Positions 12,001 to 22,176 of a stretch of 64,000 bases of DNA are shown in pieces (within the stretch, counting starts at the first letter, position 1; each line of letters opens with the position of its first letter). The notes below the pieces were generated by a model, which saw only the letters and a list, made by a program, of their open reading frames with translations, was not told the origin of the DNA and did no database searches. Source of the stretch: Athripsodes cinereus (Eukaryota; Arthropoda; Insecta; Trichoptera; Leptoceridae); contig OX388312.1 in assembly GCA_947579605.1 (NCBI GenBank), forward strand, positions 18,189,313 to 18,253,312, given 5' to 3'. The position numbers were made by a program, and so were the translations under genes.

Positions 12001-15000
12001 GACTTTTGCCAATTCTAATAGACTTTTCAGGCACATTGGAAATGGTTAAATCTTATCAAGAATAGCTCTACAATCCAGGTAGAGTCTTAGCTTAGTATGG
12101 AGAGTCATAAAAAGAAGAAACATTCACATCACCTAAATATTAATAAAGCAATAACTAAATTAGACGCAAGACAATTACTACATTCTCTGAATATTAAGTG
12201 CTTTATCAGTATATGAATAAAAACTGCGGAAGTCAGAGGTTGATCCTTGAATCATATTCTCAAAGACGACCGTGTGTTAAGTAAGAGAAATTGACGTACG
12301 TGTATGAGAAATTATATGAATGTAGAAGAAGTGAAAGAAGTATGTAAGTGGATATATCTGTACGGTGTTCCGTTGTCTCTGTCTATCCCACTTGAGACGT
12401 GGCGTGAAGGTATAGTACAAATAAAGAGACCCAAGCATGTACTTAGAACAAATAGATTTATTTACTAGTGATAGTCAAACAAAACGTGTTAGTCACAATT
12501 ATGAATAAAAAATAAAACGAGGGCTTTTATAAATGAAAGCAAATAATTGCTCAATGTCTGTTGAATGTATGTTCTATGAAAACATGTCAGTACGAGTACA
12601 CGCATCATAATTAGTTGTATAGATGAATATAAAACAGAAGCACTGTGTCAGAGGATATAATATTATAAATGTATAAAAACAACAAATAACAATAGGCACA
12701 TAACTGTTTAAATATCCATGCTGACGTACTTAACATACAATGCAATATCCTCTTTAGTACAACAAGTCTTCTACATTTTACTCAATCTTATTTCTAATTT
12801 TATGTTCATTGTCCAATTATTATTATTGTATTATACTTTTTCCATGCAGCACATCTCAATACAGACCAAACTTCAAATTCAAATGTTTATTGGGATAAAT
12901 ATACATTTTTTTACAACAATAATATTTTTTTATAAATGCACAGTAAACATATTAATTCCCTTAAATTTGAGCAGAGCTCGTGCTTTGAGGAATGAACTAG
13001 TAAAATAGTTTAAGAACTCGTAAGTCAGTTTTAGAAACTAGTAAGATAGTTTTATACATTTTTTTTTTGTGGAATAAATTAAGTATTATAGGTAGCACAT
13101 GATACTCAGAAACGATTTTGTATTTCTTCAGAGTGAGCAAGTACCTATAGTTATGTTTCTATAGGTGGCTGTTGTCTTTGAATAAGTGAGTAAATTCGGC
13201 CTCTTCTTAATTAATACCCTAGACAAAGTGACACTTCTTAGTGCTAAGCACTCTGTATGTGGAATGATCCAAAAAACTATCTTGAAACATATACACAAGC
13301 TTCAAAATAGATTAATTTGTCCTATTTCATAACTGATATTGAAATCAAGTTTTTACTTGTGATTTATGCAAGTCATTTTTATATTTATTTGCAGTTTTAA
13401 GGGACACAAACAGTGTTCACTTAAATGTTAACAATATAAACTTCAACCAATAAACAGGCCACATAATGAATATCAACCATAGTTGGCATTGTAATACCTT
13501 TTTTCACATAAACAATTGCCACTTAGGCACCCTTGCAGTAATTTTCCACAAAATGGAGCAATTACAATATTATTGCTGTTTCATCACATTATCTGTTATC
13601 TGACCAAATCATTATCTGTTTCATCTCTAGTTTCTTTCTACCAGTGAAAATTATCAAATTTTATGACCTAGACCTAGAAATGTTTGTTGAGTCTTTAGAT
13701 GTTCCATTTTCTCCCAAAGAGATAAATAATTTTTTACAGTATAAGAGAAAAATATGTAATTTATCACAGTATAAATATAAGATACTCATCATATTCCTTA
13801 CAATAAAAGATAAGACTTACATTATTAATTTACCTATTCCAAAAAAGAAAAATTAAAATTATTATTAATACCTATTATTATCAAGTAAATCATATTGTTC
13901 AGGTCAAAATGATTACGTACATTATTGATTATGTAATTTGAAACAAGTGTTTCTTTCTACTATAGATTATTGATTCCGAGAGAGACATCTTTCCACTTAT
14001 CAGGTCATTATCAATTAAGATTAAGAATTAAGATTGATAATGACCTGATAAGTCAAAGACGTCTCTCTCATCAATAATCTATAGTAGAAAGAAACACTTG
14101 TTTCAAATTACATAATTATGGAATTTCACTACATGTGCACCGACACAATTAATACATTATTGATATCTGCAAAACACTGGACACCTCCTGACATCCCCAA
14201 TGGCTCCCAGACAGTGTCACTGGGAGGAATTCGTGGGGCGAACTCAGCTAGGGGGAGCTGCAAGAGAGGTTGTCGCTTTCTGGGAGGGAATGGGAGTGTA
14301 GATGTGGATTTGGTGTTTTTGTTATTTATCGTTTGCTGACCGACACGAAAAGAAGAAGACTGATATCTAAAAATTAACAATACTGAAATCTATATATGCT
14401 GGAACCACATTTACTTGATGAATGAACCAATACATGTCCATATATCTCTCTTAATCTCGATAACTAATGTGTGTTTTTTTTTTCAAAACGAGTTGGTCGA
14501 CTTATCCCGCATGTAGAAAGTGTTATTTTTTTACCATAAACAAATAATCCTAAAATTTGTTTATTATTTGTACTAAAAACACATATTTGCTTACCATTTT
14601 GGTAAACTACTTTACCGCTTCAAAACTTTAATGTGCCGTGCCATATCTCGGTAGGTATTAGACATCTGGATCACTGGGTAATGGAACCGAGCAATCAATT
14701 TGTTTGTACGTTTGCAAGATAAGTACACAATTATAAACAAAGACCAGCAGTAGTTAAGTAAGTTTTGTGTTAACTTATTTTACACTAAACTATAGTAAAA
14801 TACACACAAAACAATTGACATATTATACATGAATGATAAGAATGAACCATGCTAAATTCTTATCACTGCGACACAATACATGTATTTATATTATACTTGC
14901 AGAAAATTTGAATCAAGGAGTAGCCATTTTCTTTTTCAATAATTTTTACATCCAATACATTTTTCACAATACAATATTCAATCAAATAACTGTTGGTTCA

Positions 15001-15819
15001 ATTTGTAATATGTCATTTGATAATGAGTAAAATAACACATTCCCACAAAACACAATTCAAGTTGATCTGTGTGCGCATCATAATACATCTACTTTTAACC
15101 ATAAAACTCAATCAAATTTTCATTGGGTATGCGAATTTGGTATATGTTTAATCTTATTTCCAAATTATCCAACTACAATTTAAAATTACCTCTATGATAC
15201 ATTTCGCTAGCACTTTTTGAAATAATTATGATAATTATATCACAAAACTACGCTCAACCAGTTGTCCGTGACAATATTATTTATTTAAGTTCTATTAAAG
15301 CTTGTTCACATTTAAAAGCCATAATCCCGGAACCCTTTCAAAGTCAGTAGTAGGTATATAAGCCTTAATTTCTGAATTTGAACATTCCCATGCTAAACGA
15401 AATCATCTGATTATTTGACATTGTTTTCATATTCTTTTCTGGGGGCATTGCCCAAATACAATATGACGATAAAACATTTATTACTCACCACTCCATTCCA
15501 TATAGCTCCACTTTTAGATTGCTCATCAGGGGTTAGTCTGACATATCTTGGAGTAACTATCGTGCCTCCTATTAGATCCCAAAATGGAATTGATAAACCA
15601 GTACCTGAAAATACATAAAAAGTGTGAAAAGATCATTCTAAAACGTCAAGACAAACAATACAAAGTTGAGGTGATAACAATTGATTTACCTTGATACGGT
15701 TTTATTAATGAATGTTCTCTCTTTTGATAATCTCTCGTATTCCACTGCGCTTTAATTCCTATTATAAATAATAATAAAACTATACACTTTTTGGTAAAAT
15801 ATTGACTAATTTGATACAT
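5786..15819 (-). CDS. LMAN2: VIP36/LMAN2-type L-type lectin, six coding exons, complete
   Basis: Spliced minus-strand gene: join of 15819-15690, 15604-15489, 10994-10797, 10328-10166, 8499-8333 and 6001-5786. This gives 990 coding bases and 329 residues (vertebrate VIP36 is about 356). All five introns are GT-AG and the frame closes exactly. Residues 1-25 form a signal peptide with a hydrophobic core. Residues about 36-258 are the L-type lectin domain, with GDGMAIWY (D107), DTYSN (N142), YDHDRDG (H167) and GDLSDNHD (D238) at the family's calcium and mannose sites, and C179-C216 as the likely disulfide. Residues about 295-316 are one transmembrane helix and the cytosolic tail ends KRFY, a sorting signal typical of the family. 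The known role is a cargo receptor for high-mannose glycoproteins cycling between ER and Golgi. VIPL/LMAN2L is the alternative name; insects usually have one such gene. Confidence 0.95.
6335..6588 (+). repeat. SINE-like repeat, near full-length copy
   Basis: This is the best-preserved copy of a family found more than a dozen times in this window. It runs from CCCGTGGAGCACCCGG through TTTTCGAGTGTC, CCACCCATCCTGAATGTC, TTGGCACGGAGAGGACAG and CTACCCCACTTGTGGGATA to GTGATGGTATAG, followed by a TAG-rich tail. No protein is encoded. It lies in intron 5 of the lectin gene, antisense to it. It may be a true SINE or the 3' part of a longer LINE. Confidence 0.65.
6617..7271 (+). mobile_element. 5'-truncated RTE/Rex3-like LINE with 13-bp TSD
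   Basis: The perfect duplication TGTTTTAAAAGAA at 6604-6616 and 7272-7284 brackets the insertion. The 3' end is a tandem ATGT tail. The element contains only the C-terminal end of the polymerase protein, as expected after incomplete target-primed reverse transcription. It sits in intron 5 of the lectin gene, opposite in direction, 28 bases after a SINE-like copy. Confidence 0.85.
6620..7243 (+). CDS. C-terminal remnant of LINE reverse transcriptase (Rex3-like)
   Basis: An open frame of about 207 codons with no in-frame ATG at its 5' end, consistent with truncation. It encodes FKYLGVEF, RPILTYGHQIW, AAEMRFLRGVAGVSLRDRIR, IERSQLRWLGHVLRMP and GRRPVGRPRRSW, the post-polymerase region typical of RTE-clade elements such as Rex3. 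No polymerase active site remains, so no function is expected. The frame is undamaged, which suggests a fairly recent insertion. Confidence 0.8.
   Translation: MNGAQLKQISTFKYLGVEFSADDRQTACIDKRIESAGNVLKALKNPIIHKSELTQRTKMAIFKTIYRPILTYGHQIWMLTESVRSRLQAAEMRFLRGVAGVSLRDRIRNTYVREALNVEPVLLHIERSQLRWLGHVLRMPEDRLPFRSLEAVGEGRRPVGRPRRSWQGQVSNLCDERLGLEWPEVLEAAVDRDLWRRYLGAMGPRPN
7888..8080 (+). repeat. SINE-like repeat, diverged copy
   Basis: CCCCCGGTAGAGAATAGGTC, TCCCACTCTTTTCTGT, CTGAATGTCTTAAC and GGTTACCCCATAAGTGG follow the order of the copy at 6335. The end is degraded. It also lies in intron 5 of the lectin gene. Confidence 0.55.
8333..8499 (-). CDS. LMAN2: lectin gene exon 5
   Basis: Acceptor CTTTCAG, donor GTATGT. 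The exon encodes DLDGKNSWKECF (second cysteine C216), LLPTGYYFGVSATTGDLSDN and HDILSIKMYDL. GDLSDNHD carries the family's sugar-site Asp (D238). The open frame runs on past the donor into intron sequence, which is not coding. Confidence 0.95.
9755..9910 (+). repeat. SINE-like repeat, old 3' part
   Basis: GAGACACTCGACATTTTCAA, AAGGTATGCTGCCCATCCTG and the tail word GCTGGTATAGAGAG match the family in order but with much decay. It lies in intron 4 of the lectin gene. Confidence 0.4.
10166..10328 (-). CDS. LMAN2: lectin gene exon 4
   Basis: Acceptor ATATTTCAG, donor GTAACT, 54 codons plus one base. It encodes PYISAMVNNGTLHYDHDRDG with His167, then GCEARFRN with the first cysteine (C179) of the conserved pair. 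Confidence 0.94.
10797..10994 (-). CDS. LMAN2: lectin gene exon 3: calcium-binding core
   Basis: Phase-0 exon of 66 codons with acceptor TTTACAG and donor GTAAGT. It encodes KNWDLQIHFRVHG, GDGMAIWYAKDRM, GPVFGN and LDTYSN. Asp107 and Asn142 match conserved ligand residues of the family. Intron 2 upstream is 4494 bases. Confidence 0.95.
11197..11290 (-). repeat. LINE 3'-end-like repeat, copy 1
   Basis: About 85 bases containing ACATATACGGCACAAGGCCA and GTTCGATGCAATACAA recur at 19180-19268 at high identity. Read on the minus strand, both end in AATAAA-type sequence, as a retroelement 3' end would. No protein remains. Confidence 0.45.
12245..12420 (+). mobile_element. decayed LINE fragment (TAG-tail family)
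   Basis: GTAAGAGAAATTGACGTACG, ATGAATGTAGAAGAAGTGAA, GTGTTCCGTTGTCTCTGTCT and GGCGTGAAGGTATAGTAC match, with many changes, the 3' end of the LINE at 22177-22931. It lies in intron 2 of the lectin gene. Confidence 0.6.
12421..13927. other. AT-rich part of lectin intron 2
   Basis: No exon or transposon protein is seen. The segment near 12860-12990 ends in GAGCAGAGCTCGTGCTTTGA, weakly like GAGGAGAGTTCATGCTTTGA at 7428-7447, and may be an old retroelement 3' end. Confidence 0.35.
13928..14116. repeat. long near-perfect foldback hairpin
   Basis: The left arm 13928-14015 and right arm 14033-14116 are inverted copies that differ by a 3-base indel and a few substitutions, with a 17-base AT-rich loop. 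The arms start ATTATGTAATTTGAAACAAG. It lies in intron 2 of the lectin gene and could be a foldback MITE or, if transcribed, a source of double-stranded RNA. Confidence 0.8.
14140..14335. other. GC-richer island inside lectin intron 2
   Basis: GGCTCCCAGACAGTGTCACT and GGGGCGAACTCAGCTAGGGG are clearly richer in GC than the surroundings. Both strands have short open frames here, but neither resembles a known protein. It is probably a fragment of an unidentified repeat. Confidence 0.3.
14336..15488. other. rest of lectin intron 2
   Basis: AT-rich sequence with no recognisable element; only the splice donor at 15488 is meaningful. Confidence 0.4.
15489..15604 (-). CDS. LMAN2: lectin gene exon 2: start of lectin domain
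   Basis: Acceptor TTTTCAG, donor GTGAGT. The exon encodes IPFWDLIGGT, RYVRLTPDEQSKSGAIWN and so on, the hallmark first strands of the L-type lectin fold. Intron 1 is only 84 bases. Confidence 0.93.
15690..15819 (-). CDS. LMAN2: lectin gene exon 1: signal peptide
   Basis: ATG at 15819-15817 opens 43 codons plus one base. It encodes a lysine pair followed by IVLLLFIIG (signal peptide core) and ends in REHSLIKPYQ, matching the mature N-terminus of VIP36. The donor is GTAAAT at 15689. The start is chosen because it directly precedes the signal sequence. Confidence 0.93.
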
Positions 15820-16395
15820 TTTTACGAGCGAATTTATTTAATACGCGCTGCAAATAAAATCTAGAAAATTCACAGTTCAAAATTCCGAAACTGAGTTTCC
15901 GATTCCGAACGTCAAGAAAAGCCGACAACTCGATGTGAATGTCATTCTCGTCGGTAAAATAGGAAATTATAATTCGTTTATACCATGTTTGGTTTACAAC
16001 TCTGCTAAAAATGATCATACATAATTACAATAGATGTCAGTTGTACATTGTAAGCAAAAGTTTTTAAAATAATTTAACAGATGGGAAACAATTTATCATT
16101 TTTTGAATATTCTACTCTATTCTTCTCGAGACCATCCACTCGTTTGCGAGTGATTTAGGATCATTTGAATATCAGATAAAATTCTAAATGTATAATGAAA
16201 TACATAATAGGTGGCCTCCTTAATTTGGTAACTCCATCTTGCTGAACCCTTTCTACGCCTCCCTTCCATTGCCCCAGTCATTATCAATCCCTCCAGGTTG
16301 TCAGGCTCTTTTTATATACTACATAGTACATACACGGTACATACTTAGAATGTACACTCTTCTGAGATTCTCATAGGAAGTCAGACTAAATTAAT
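15820..16395. other. region upstream of the lectin gene
   Basis: This should hold the 5' untranslated region and promoter of the minus-strand lectin gene. I see no clear TATA box or initiator that I could defend. Confidence 0.35.
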
Positions 16396-16399
16396 ATAA

Positions 16400-16490
16400 T
16401 TATAATAACACTTTATTGATAAAAAAAAAAATCACGAGCAATTGGCGAGCTTATTGCCTGGAGGCAATATCGTCCAGCTAACCAAAAGGT
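16400..16490 (-). repeat. LINE 3' end with poly(A) signal (reads on minus strand)
   Basis: AACACTTTATTGAT, GAGCAATTGGCGAGCTTATT and GCAATATCGTCCAGCTAACC recur at 39990-40072, there next to a minus-strand LINE protein fragment. Both therefore look like the same family's 3' end. Confidence 0.55.
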
Positions 16491-16987
16491 GGGTTCTAAA
16501 AATATTGTTGTACACAATCTTGAAGATCATGAACCTTTTAAATCCTTATTAAAGTGCCATGTCAGGTCACTGTCAGATTTCCCCGATGTCGGCTATCACC
16601 CTGGCGTAGGCTTCTGTCTTGTGCTGGTCGGAACAGCTCTTCCACGCCTGGATTTAGGTCCACTTTTATACATTAGGTATATCTCCATTCTTATACCTAT
16701 CTATATTGGAAATTTCGATTAGAAATTTTACATGTCCCTACTTATACCAAATCATTTTTAACACACAGTCACCCCCAGCGTAAGTCTTCCACGTAAGGTA
16801 GCTCAAACTATCCCAAATAAATATAACACAATAATTTAGGTTTAAATTTTTTTTTTTTTTATTTATTTATTTTATAGTTTACGCAAACATACAGTTATTA
16901 CAATACATAGGTAATACAAATAGATAAAAAAATCGGCACATATGAGACTATATGAATGAGACTATAGTTGTATATAACGGTTGTGAG

Positions 16988-17208
16988 CAGTGGCGTGTCT
17001 AAGGTTTCCATTCTGAATGTTTCCAACGGCGCGGCGTCGCATTAAGTGACCAATGGAATTCATTCTCACACGTTGTGTGCGATTGCGCGCTACATTTCAA
17101 ATGATCGAATTGTAACTGCGCGTAATTAAATCATTTTTTAATTATTTGTAAATCTGGGAAAATCAGGTAAGCCTCGGTTTTTCGGCTTGTATGGAAGATA
17201 CACTACTG
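16988..17208. mobile_element. hAT-like MITE with 8-bp TSD
   Basis: GTTGTGAG is duplicated exactly at 16980-16987 and 17209-17216. The ends are CAGTGGCGTGTCT and the complement of CAGTAGTGTATCT, imperfect inverted repeats starting CAG as in hAT elements. It is 221 bp with no protein. The inner part includes GGCGCGGCGTCGCATTAAGT. Confidence 0.75.
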
Positions 17209-17216
17209 GTTGTGAG

Positions 17217-18840
17217 GTAGGTACCTACTCAGAACTTCCGAAACTATTGATAAAGAGTTATAAGAAAAATGAACCAAATCATTTGATATAATAATGGAGC
17301 TATTGTGTAAGGATTTTTATTATTAGATGATGATAATAATAATAAGCTTTCGGTGCGAGCGACAAAATTACAGGCTCTGCACTCCATTCAACGGGATACA
17401 TATTATAAAAAAATATTAATCAAAGGGTATATAAAAAAAATGTAAATAATAATATGATAAATATTTGAGCCTGTTCATATGTATTTTATGTTTATGTCTT
17501 CCATTAGTCACATTTACAAATAAAATTTAGTTTAGAATTTTCAATGGACATCTCTCAGGTTCAAATCTTTACGATGTAAGCATATTTATATCTGTGACGA
17601 GTGTTCAGGGTGTGTTAATTTTAATTTCACATAAAATATTAAAGATTAATTTCAAACACAGGTTCATTTTATATCTAAAAAAATAGTTGTGAAATTAATA
17701 CCCAACTTTTGCGCAAATTGGCATACGTAGATCCCACTCTTGGATTGTACCTATAATTATAGATTCCTAATGTGAAAGCACCTTTTTTCACGAGACTTAT
17801 CTCTATAAGGGGGATATGTTTCAATGATAGTTTTCATTAAATAGTCTGTATATATATTGTTTTATCTGTTTTGTTGTTATAAGTGTTTAATAAATTAATA
17901 TTATTATTCCTCAAAAAATGTGTTTTTTTACCCAATGGAATTCCAATAATCAGAAATAATGTAGCGATGGCTACACCTGAGTGAAGTCGAGTTTAAAGCT
18001 AATAGATGGTGGGTATATGTATTATGTATTAAATAATAAATCAAAAGGTGGATATAAATTGTAAATAACAATAATAAAAAGTAAAATAATTCGATAAAAA
18101 AGAAGTGTTGTATGTTGTTCCTTGGTTTTGTTAAATCTTTTCTTGTGAGCGCCGACATTTATTATTTCACTGCTATTATTTTATTTTTCATTGAAGGGAT
18201 TCTGTGTTCAGTGCAAGGTGAGATTAAGAGTGTATTTGGAGTGTTGGCATAGAAGTGGGCGGTTCTGATTAAAGTAAAAGAGTGGTGTACAAGGCGGGAT
18301 GTTGTGTTCAACACAGAGCACCTCCGGCTCCGCCACTTGGAAAGTATAGAGGGACACAGCACAACAGAACAGAACACTTGAGCTATATAGCGTAATACTT
18401 TATTATTATTATAATAAGCATGGTAGGTAGTTAGGTAGGTACTTAATACAATAACGTATTCGGTTACATACACTTTTGCTTGCACCATTGTGAAGTAGAT
18501 GCAAACACAGAATATCTAAGTAAATATTCACGTAGGTACCTACTGCAGATTATTTCGTTTTATTTACCTATATACATATAATACATTAATATGTATGTAT
18601 TATCAACTTAATGAATTAAGTCTTAATAACTCACCTGATTTTGTAACATTAACACTGATAGAGATCCAATAAGTTATGTGAGAGGAATAAACTTACCTAA
18701 TATTATTTTCATTTTATTTTTTCCTTCAATCACCAATTATTGAATATAAAATCATTAAACGATAAAAAAAATCAATTAAAAAATTATGTATTTAAAGAAC
18801 ATATTAATTGGACCACACCAATCTACTCTTAATGTGTAAA
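17217..18840. other. gene-free stretch
   Basis: AT-rich with no convincing exon. Near 17330 is a GAT/AAT-rich run followed by a small GC-richer piece that may be a retroelement tail. Open frames at 17928-18488 have no recognisable features. Confidence 0.35.
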
Positions 18841-19150
18841 ATGCTCTCGTCGCCCTCGATGCTCCTCTCGGGAGCATAGGGCAGAAACCAGCCTCCTCCA
18901 TTCAGAGCGTCTCTGCGCCAAATGCGTCACCTCTTTCCACGACATTCCTTGCGCTCTGATGTCGTTACCATAGGAACGGTGTATTGTGAAAGAGGGACGC
19001 CCGGACCGACGGAACCCTTGCGGATGGAAGAACAGCGCTCTTTTTGGCCAACTATCATTGGGCATTCTCAGAACATGTCCCAGCCAGAACCATCGTCTCT
19101 CCAGTATTACGGAAATTACAGGTCTCTGCCGGGTGCGCCGGCGCAAAGCA
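18840..19150 (-). mobile_element. 5'-truncated LINE fragment (SWPKRALFF family), copy 1
   Basis: The minus strand encodes RRTRQRPVISVILERRW, WLGHVLRMPNDSWPKRALFF, GRPSFTIHRSYGNDIRAQG and EWRRLVSALCSREE. This is a LINE C-terminal region, closely repeated at 44231-44514. It reaches further upstream than that copy. No target duplication is clear. Confidence 0.75.
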
Positions 19151-19179
19151 TCATTTGTGACATTTCAAATATTAAATAC

Positions 19180-19268
19180 TTCGGTTTTTTTTTATAATAA
19201 CATATACGGCACAAGGCCATTAAACATACAAAAAAATCATAAAGAGTTCGATGCAATACAAATACAGT
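19180..19268 (-). repeat. LINE 3'-end-like repeat, copy 2
   Basis: Carries ACATATACGGCACAAGGCCA and GTTCGATGCAATACAA, as at 11197-11290, and directly abuts the LINE fragment to its left. Confidence 0.45.
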
Positions 19269-19269
19269 T

Positions 19270-21085
19270 GCAATACAATTTGTTTTATCTTTAATTAATT
19301 AAAGTTACCTATGTGAATACAATAATAATTATTATGTCTATGTACTTATTATAAATAAATCTCATTAGGGGTTACATGCTATTATAGATTCATTTGTAAG
19401 TAGTCACAATATAATACAATAATACGAATATGTACCTAGGTAGGTAGGTACACTACCTATTGACTACATACCTACGTACATACTGTACGTGTAAAACAGG
19501 CTTTCATTATCACATCGACATAGCGGCTGCGATCAAAGAGCATTATGGAATAATGTCTCACTCCATTCAAAGATCACCATTCTATACAACATTATTATAT
19601 TTATTATAACATGCACCATTCTATTGGAAAGGATTAACAGCATTTAAACGAGTTGTTAGCGGCTGAAAGGTGCTGCATAATTTCTAATAAAAGTGTCGTC
19701 TTAATTTATTGACATAAACTCGGCGGGTATTCCTAATAATAATAATAAAGAGTTAACAAAATATTCATTCAATGCATGCCGTATGGCGAATGTACATAGG
19801 TACACGGGAAATAAATAATATTATATTACTACGTATCGAATATCGAGTAATTCTTACCCATCCAAAAAACTTTCCATTATCGTATCTGTTGAATCACAAA
19901 ATAAAAATACACCTATTCTATATTTTATGATAAGTATAGCGCACTTAGTAAATTTTTATTCCTATATGCAATCATTGCTATCAGTGAATACTTATATAAA
20001 ATCAAATAGATCAATTTTCTTTTACTTTAGCTTTGGCATGGAAAAGTTCATCAATAATATCAATAATAATAAATAATCGTTTAGTGTGAAAATCAACGAT
20101 ATTTGCAAAAATTAAAAGATAACCAAATAATGTCCTTTCACAGGTTACTGCACCAGTTTACACAATATTTACGTTTTTTTTTCATTTATGATAAATTAAA
20201 TGACCGTTTCCTCCAGGATGACCCCTAAAACGATAGGCTCAACTGGACCTCCATGTAGTATGTAAGTGGAGCCTCTTACATGAACATATTTCAGGGTTTA
20301 ACTGAAAATTAATTACATAATAGAAAATTTTCCAAAATATTATGAAACTCAAACCAGAAACGAATTCCAATAAAAAAAAACTGTCGTGAACATATTGGCA
20401 GACAGTCAAAGGTGAGTTTAGAGCCTTATAGAGCTGAAAAGTATAGACATAATGTAAACACATTATGCATAATCATATTAAATCACCTGTGTAGTCTTTG
20501 TCAGGTGAGGAATTCCTTTGTCTCTGTCCTTTATGACACTTGGAAAGACAATACCGTCTTTCAGTACAAAAGTACCTACATAGTAACTTGACAATCCCAT
20601 AATAATACTTTAGTCAGTTCATATGTATGGATGTTCATAATACATACTATGTCCTCTGTGAACAACGAGGAAACCAATTCCTTTTTCAAATTTTAAAAAC
20701 ACTTGCGTGTTTCAAGGAGACAAATTTGTTAAGTTTTTTTTAATCTCAAAATTGTAATCTACACTTTGCTGTCAATTATTTTTTTTGTAAATTTTTCAGG
20801 AACATATCTTATAATGTTTGTAACTTTTTTTGTATTGTTTTTATTTATCATTTTGATTATTATTTCCTACACTAAATCGGATTTAAAACTAGTTTGTATA
20901 AATACAAGTATGTAGAATGAGAATATTGTGCAAAACAAAAAATACAAAACCACATAATATGAGTACCTAACACACAACATAGCATCCTAATAAAGAATTG
21001 CAGCTCACCTCGATTATTCAATGTGAGAATATTAAATTTTATTGTTGAAATTTCATGTTTATTTTCAACTTTTTATCCATAATGG
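19270..21085. other. gene-free AT-rich stretch
   Basis: Contains TAGGTAGGTAC-type words near 19436-19450 and no protein match. A short minus-strand frame near 20485-20580 was considered and not called. Confidence 0.35.
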
Positions 21086-21609
21086 GGTGTTCACATTTGG
21101 CGAATAGCGCCAGGCGAATTTCAAAATATAACGCCAGGCGAAAAAACAAAATTCGCCGGACACCCATTGATCGTCATACCTGTTCACACAGTCCACCGAT
21201 ATAGAAACGATCTGTCAGATGCGCTTTGATTTTGACATTGTTTTCAAAATGGCGGACGTCGAGATGGAGATCGCGAAGTGTTTATAATTAGTTGAAAATG
21301 TTTAAGTAGAGGTTATAAGGCGCCTTTTAATTAAGGAAACAAACCAACCACAGATTTAACAACTGTCACGAAGAGGGAAACATCATAAAATGTATAGGTT
21401 ATAAAGTTTTTACCATAGATACGGATGTCGCGCGTATCTATGCATGCGCGCATCGTTCAACCACCTTTAAAAGTTGGAAGGTGGTCAACTTGAGACGATA
21501 TCGTTTCTACTGGTTTTTATCGTGTCAGACTAGCTGTCATTTTGTTCACACGGCTCAAATGGCTGACGATATTTTGGAGTCCTGGCGATATTCGCCAAAT
21601 GTGAACACC
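21086..21609. mobile_element. 524-bp TIR element, probable internally deleted DNA transposon
   Basis: Perfect 21-bp terminal inverted repeats begin GGTGTTCACATTTGGCGAAT. Inside the perfect part, the arms stay loosely similar (CGCCAGG, TTCACAC, GAAACGAT). A plus-strand ATG at 21249 opens a 12-codon frame, MADVEMEIAKCL, then stops, as if the start of a transposase survived an internal deletion. The target duplication is not clear and the superfamily is unresolved. Confidence 0.65.
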
Positions 21610-22176
21610 ACATCACGGTTGTTGTTGAACGAAAGAATATATCTGCTATACACAGGTGTGTGTGTATTATAATATTGTAGAGATTGGTATTGTCTTTAAA
21701 CAAACCCATTGAATGAAATGTTTTGATGCTTTAATTAATTGTTTAAACTAAATAGGAATATTAACAGACAGCTTTTGAATACCAATTATTTTATTGTGTT
21801 CTGGATTACTTGGTATTATTTTATATTTTTTAAAATACAACTATATAGTCCTTTCCACTGCTGAACATAAGTCTCCCCATATTTTTAAGACACCTCTGTT
21901 CTTAGGTTTAAGCAACCATTTATCAACGATTCTTGTAATGTCATCAAACCAAAATGTAGGGTGTGTTCCTGTAGAAGAACATGCATATGGTAATATTAAG
22001 TTTAAGACGTGCTGAATAGGTATTTATACTAGTTACTTAAAAATAGAAATTCTGTTTAATAAATTTTCTTTTTTTTCCACACACAGTTTAGCGAAAATTT
22101 CCCTACTCACTTCTCGATTCAACTCGCTATATTGATTACCTATCTAATAACTTATTATGTAATAATATTATTACAG

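Noticed and set aside
12718..13008. Hydrophobic 96-codon frame in lectin intron 2
   Set aside because: T-rich composition explains it; no domain or splice context.
20485..20580. Short minus-strand frame with several cysteines (FCTERRYCLSKCHKG)
   Set aside because: Too short, no matching splice sites or recognisable family.
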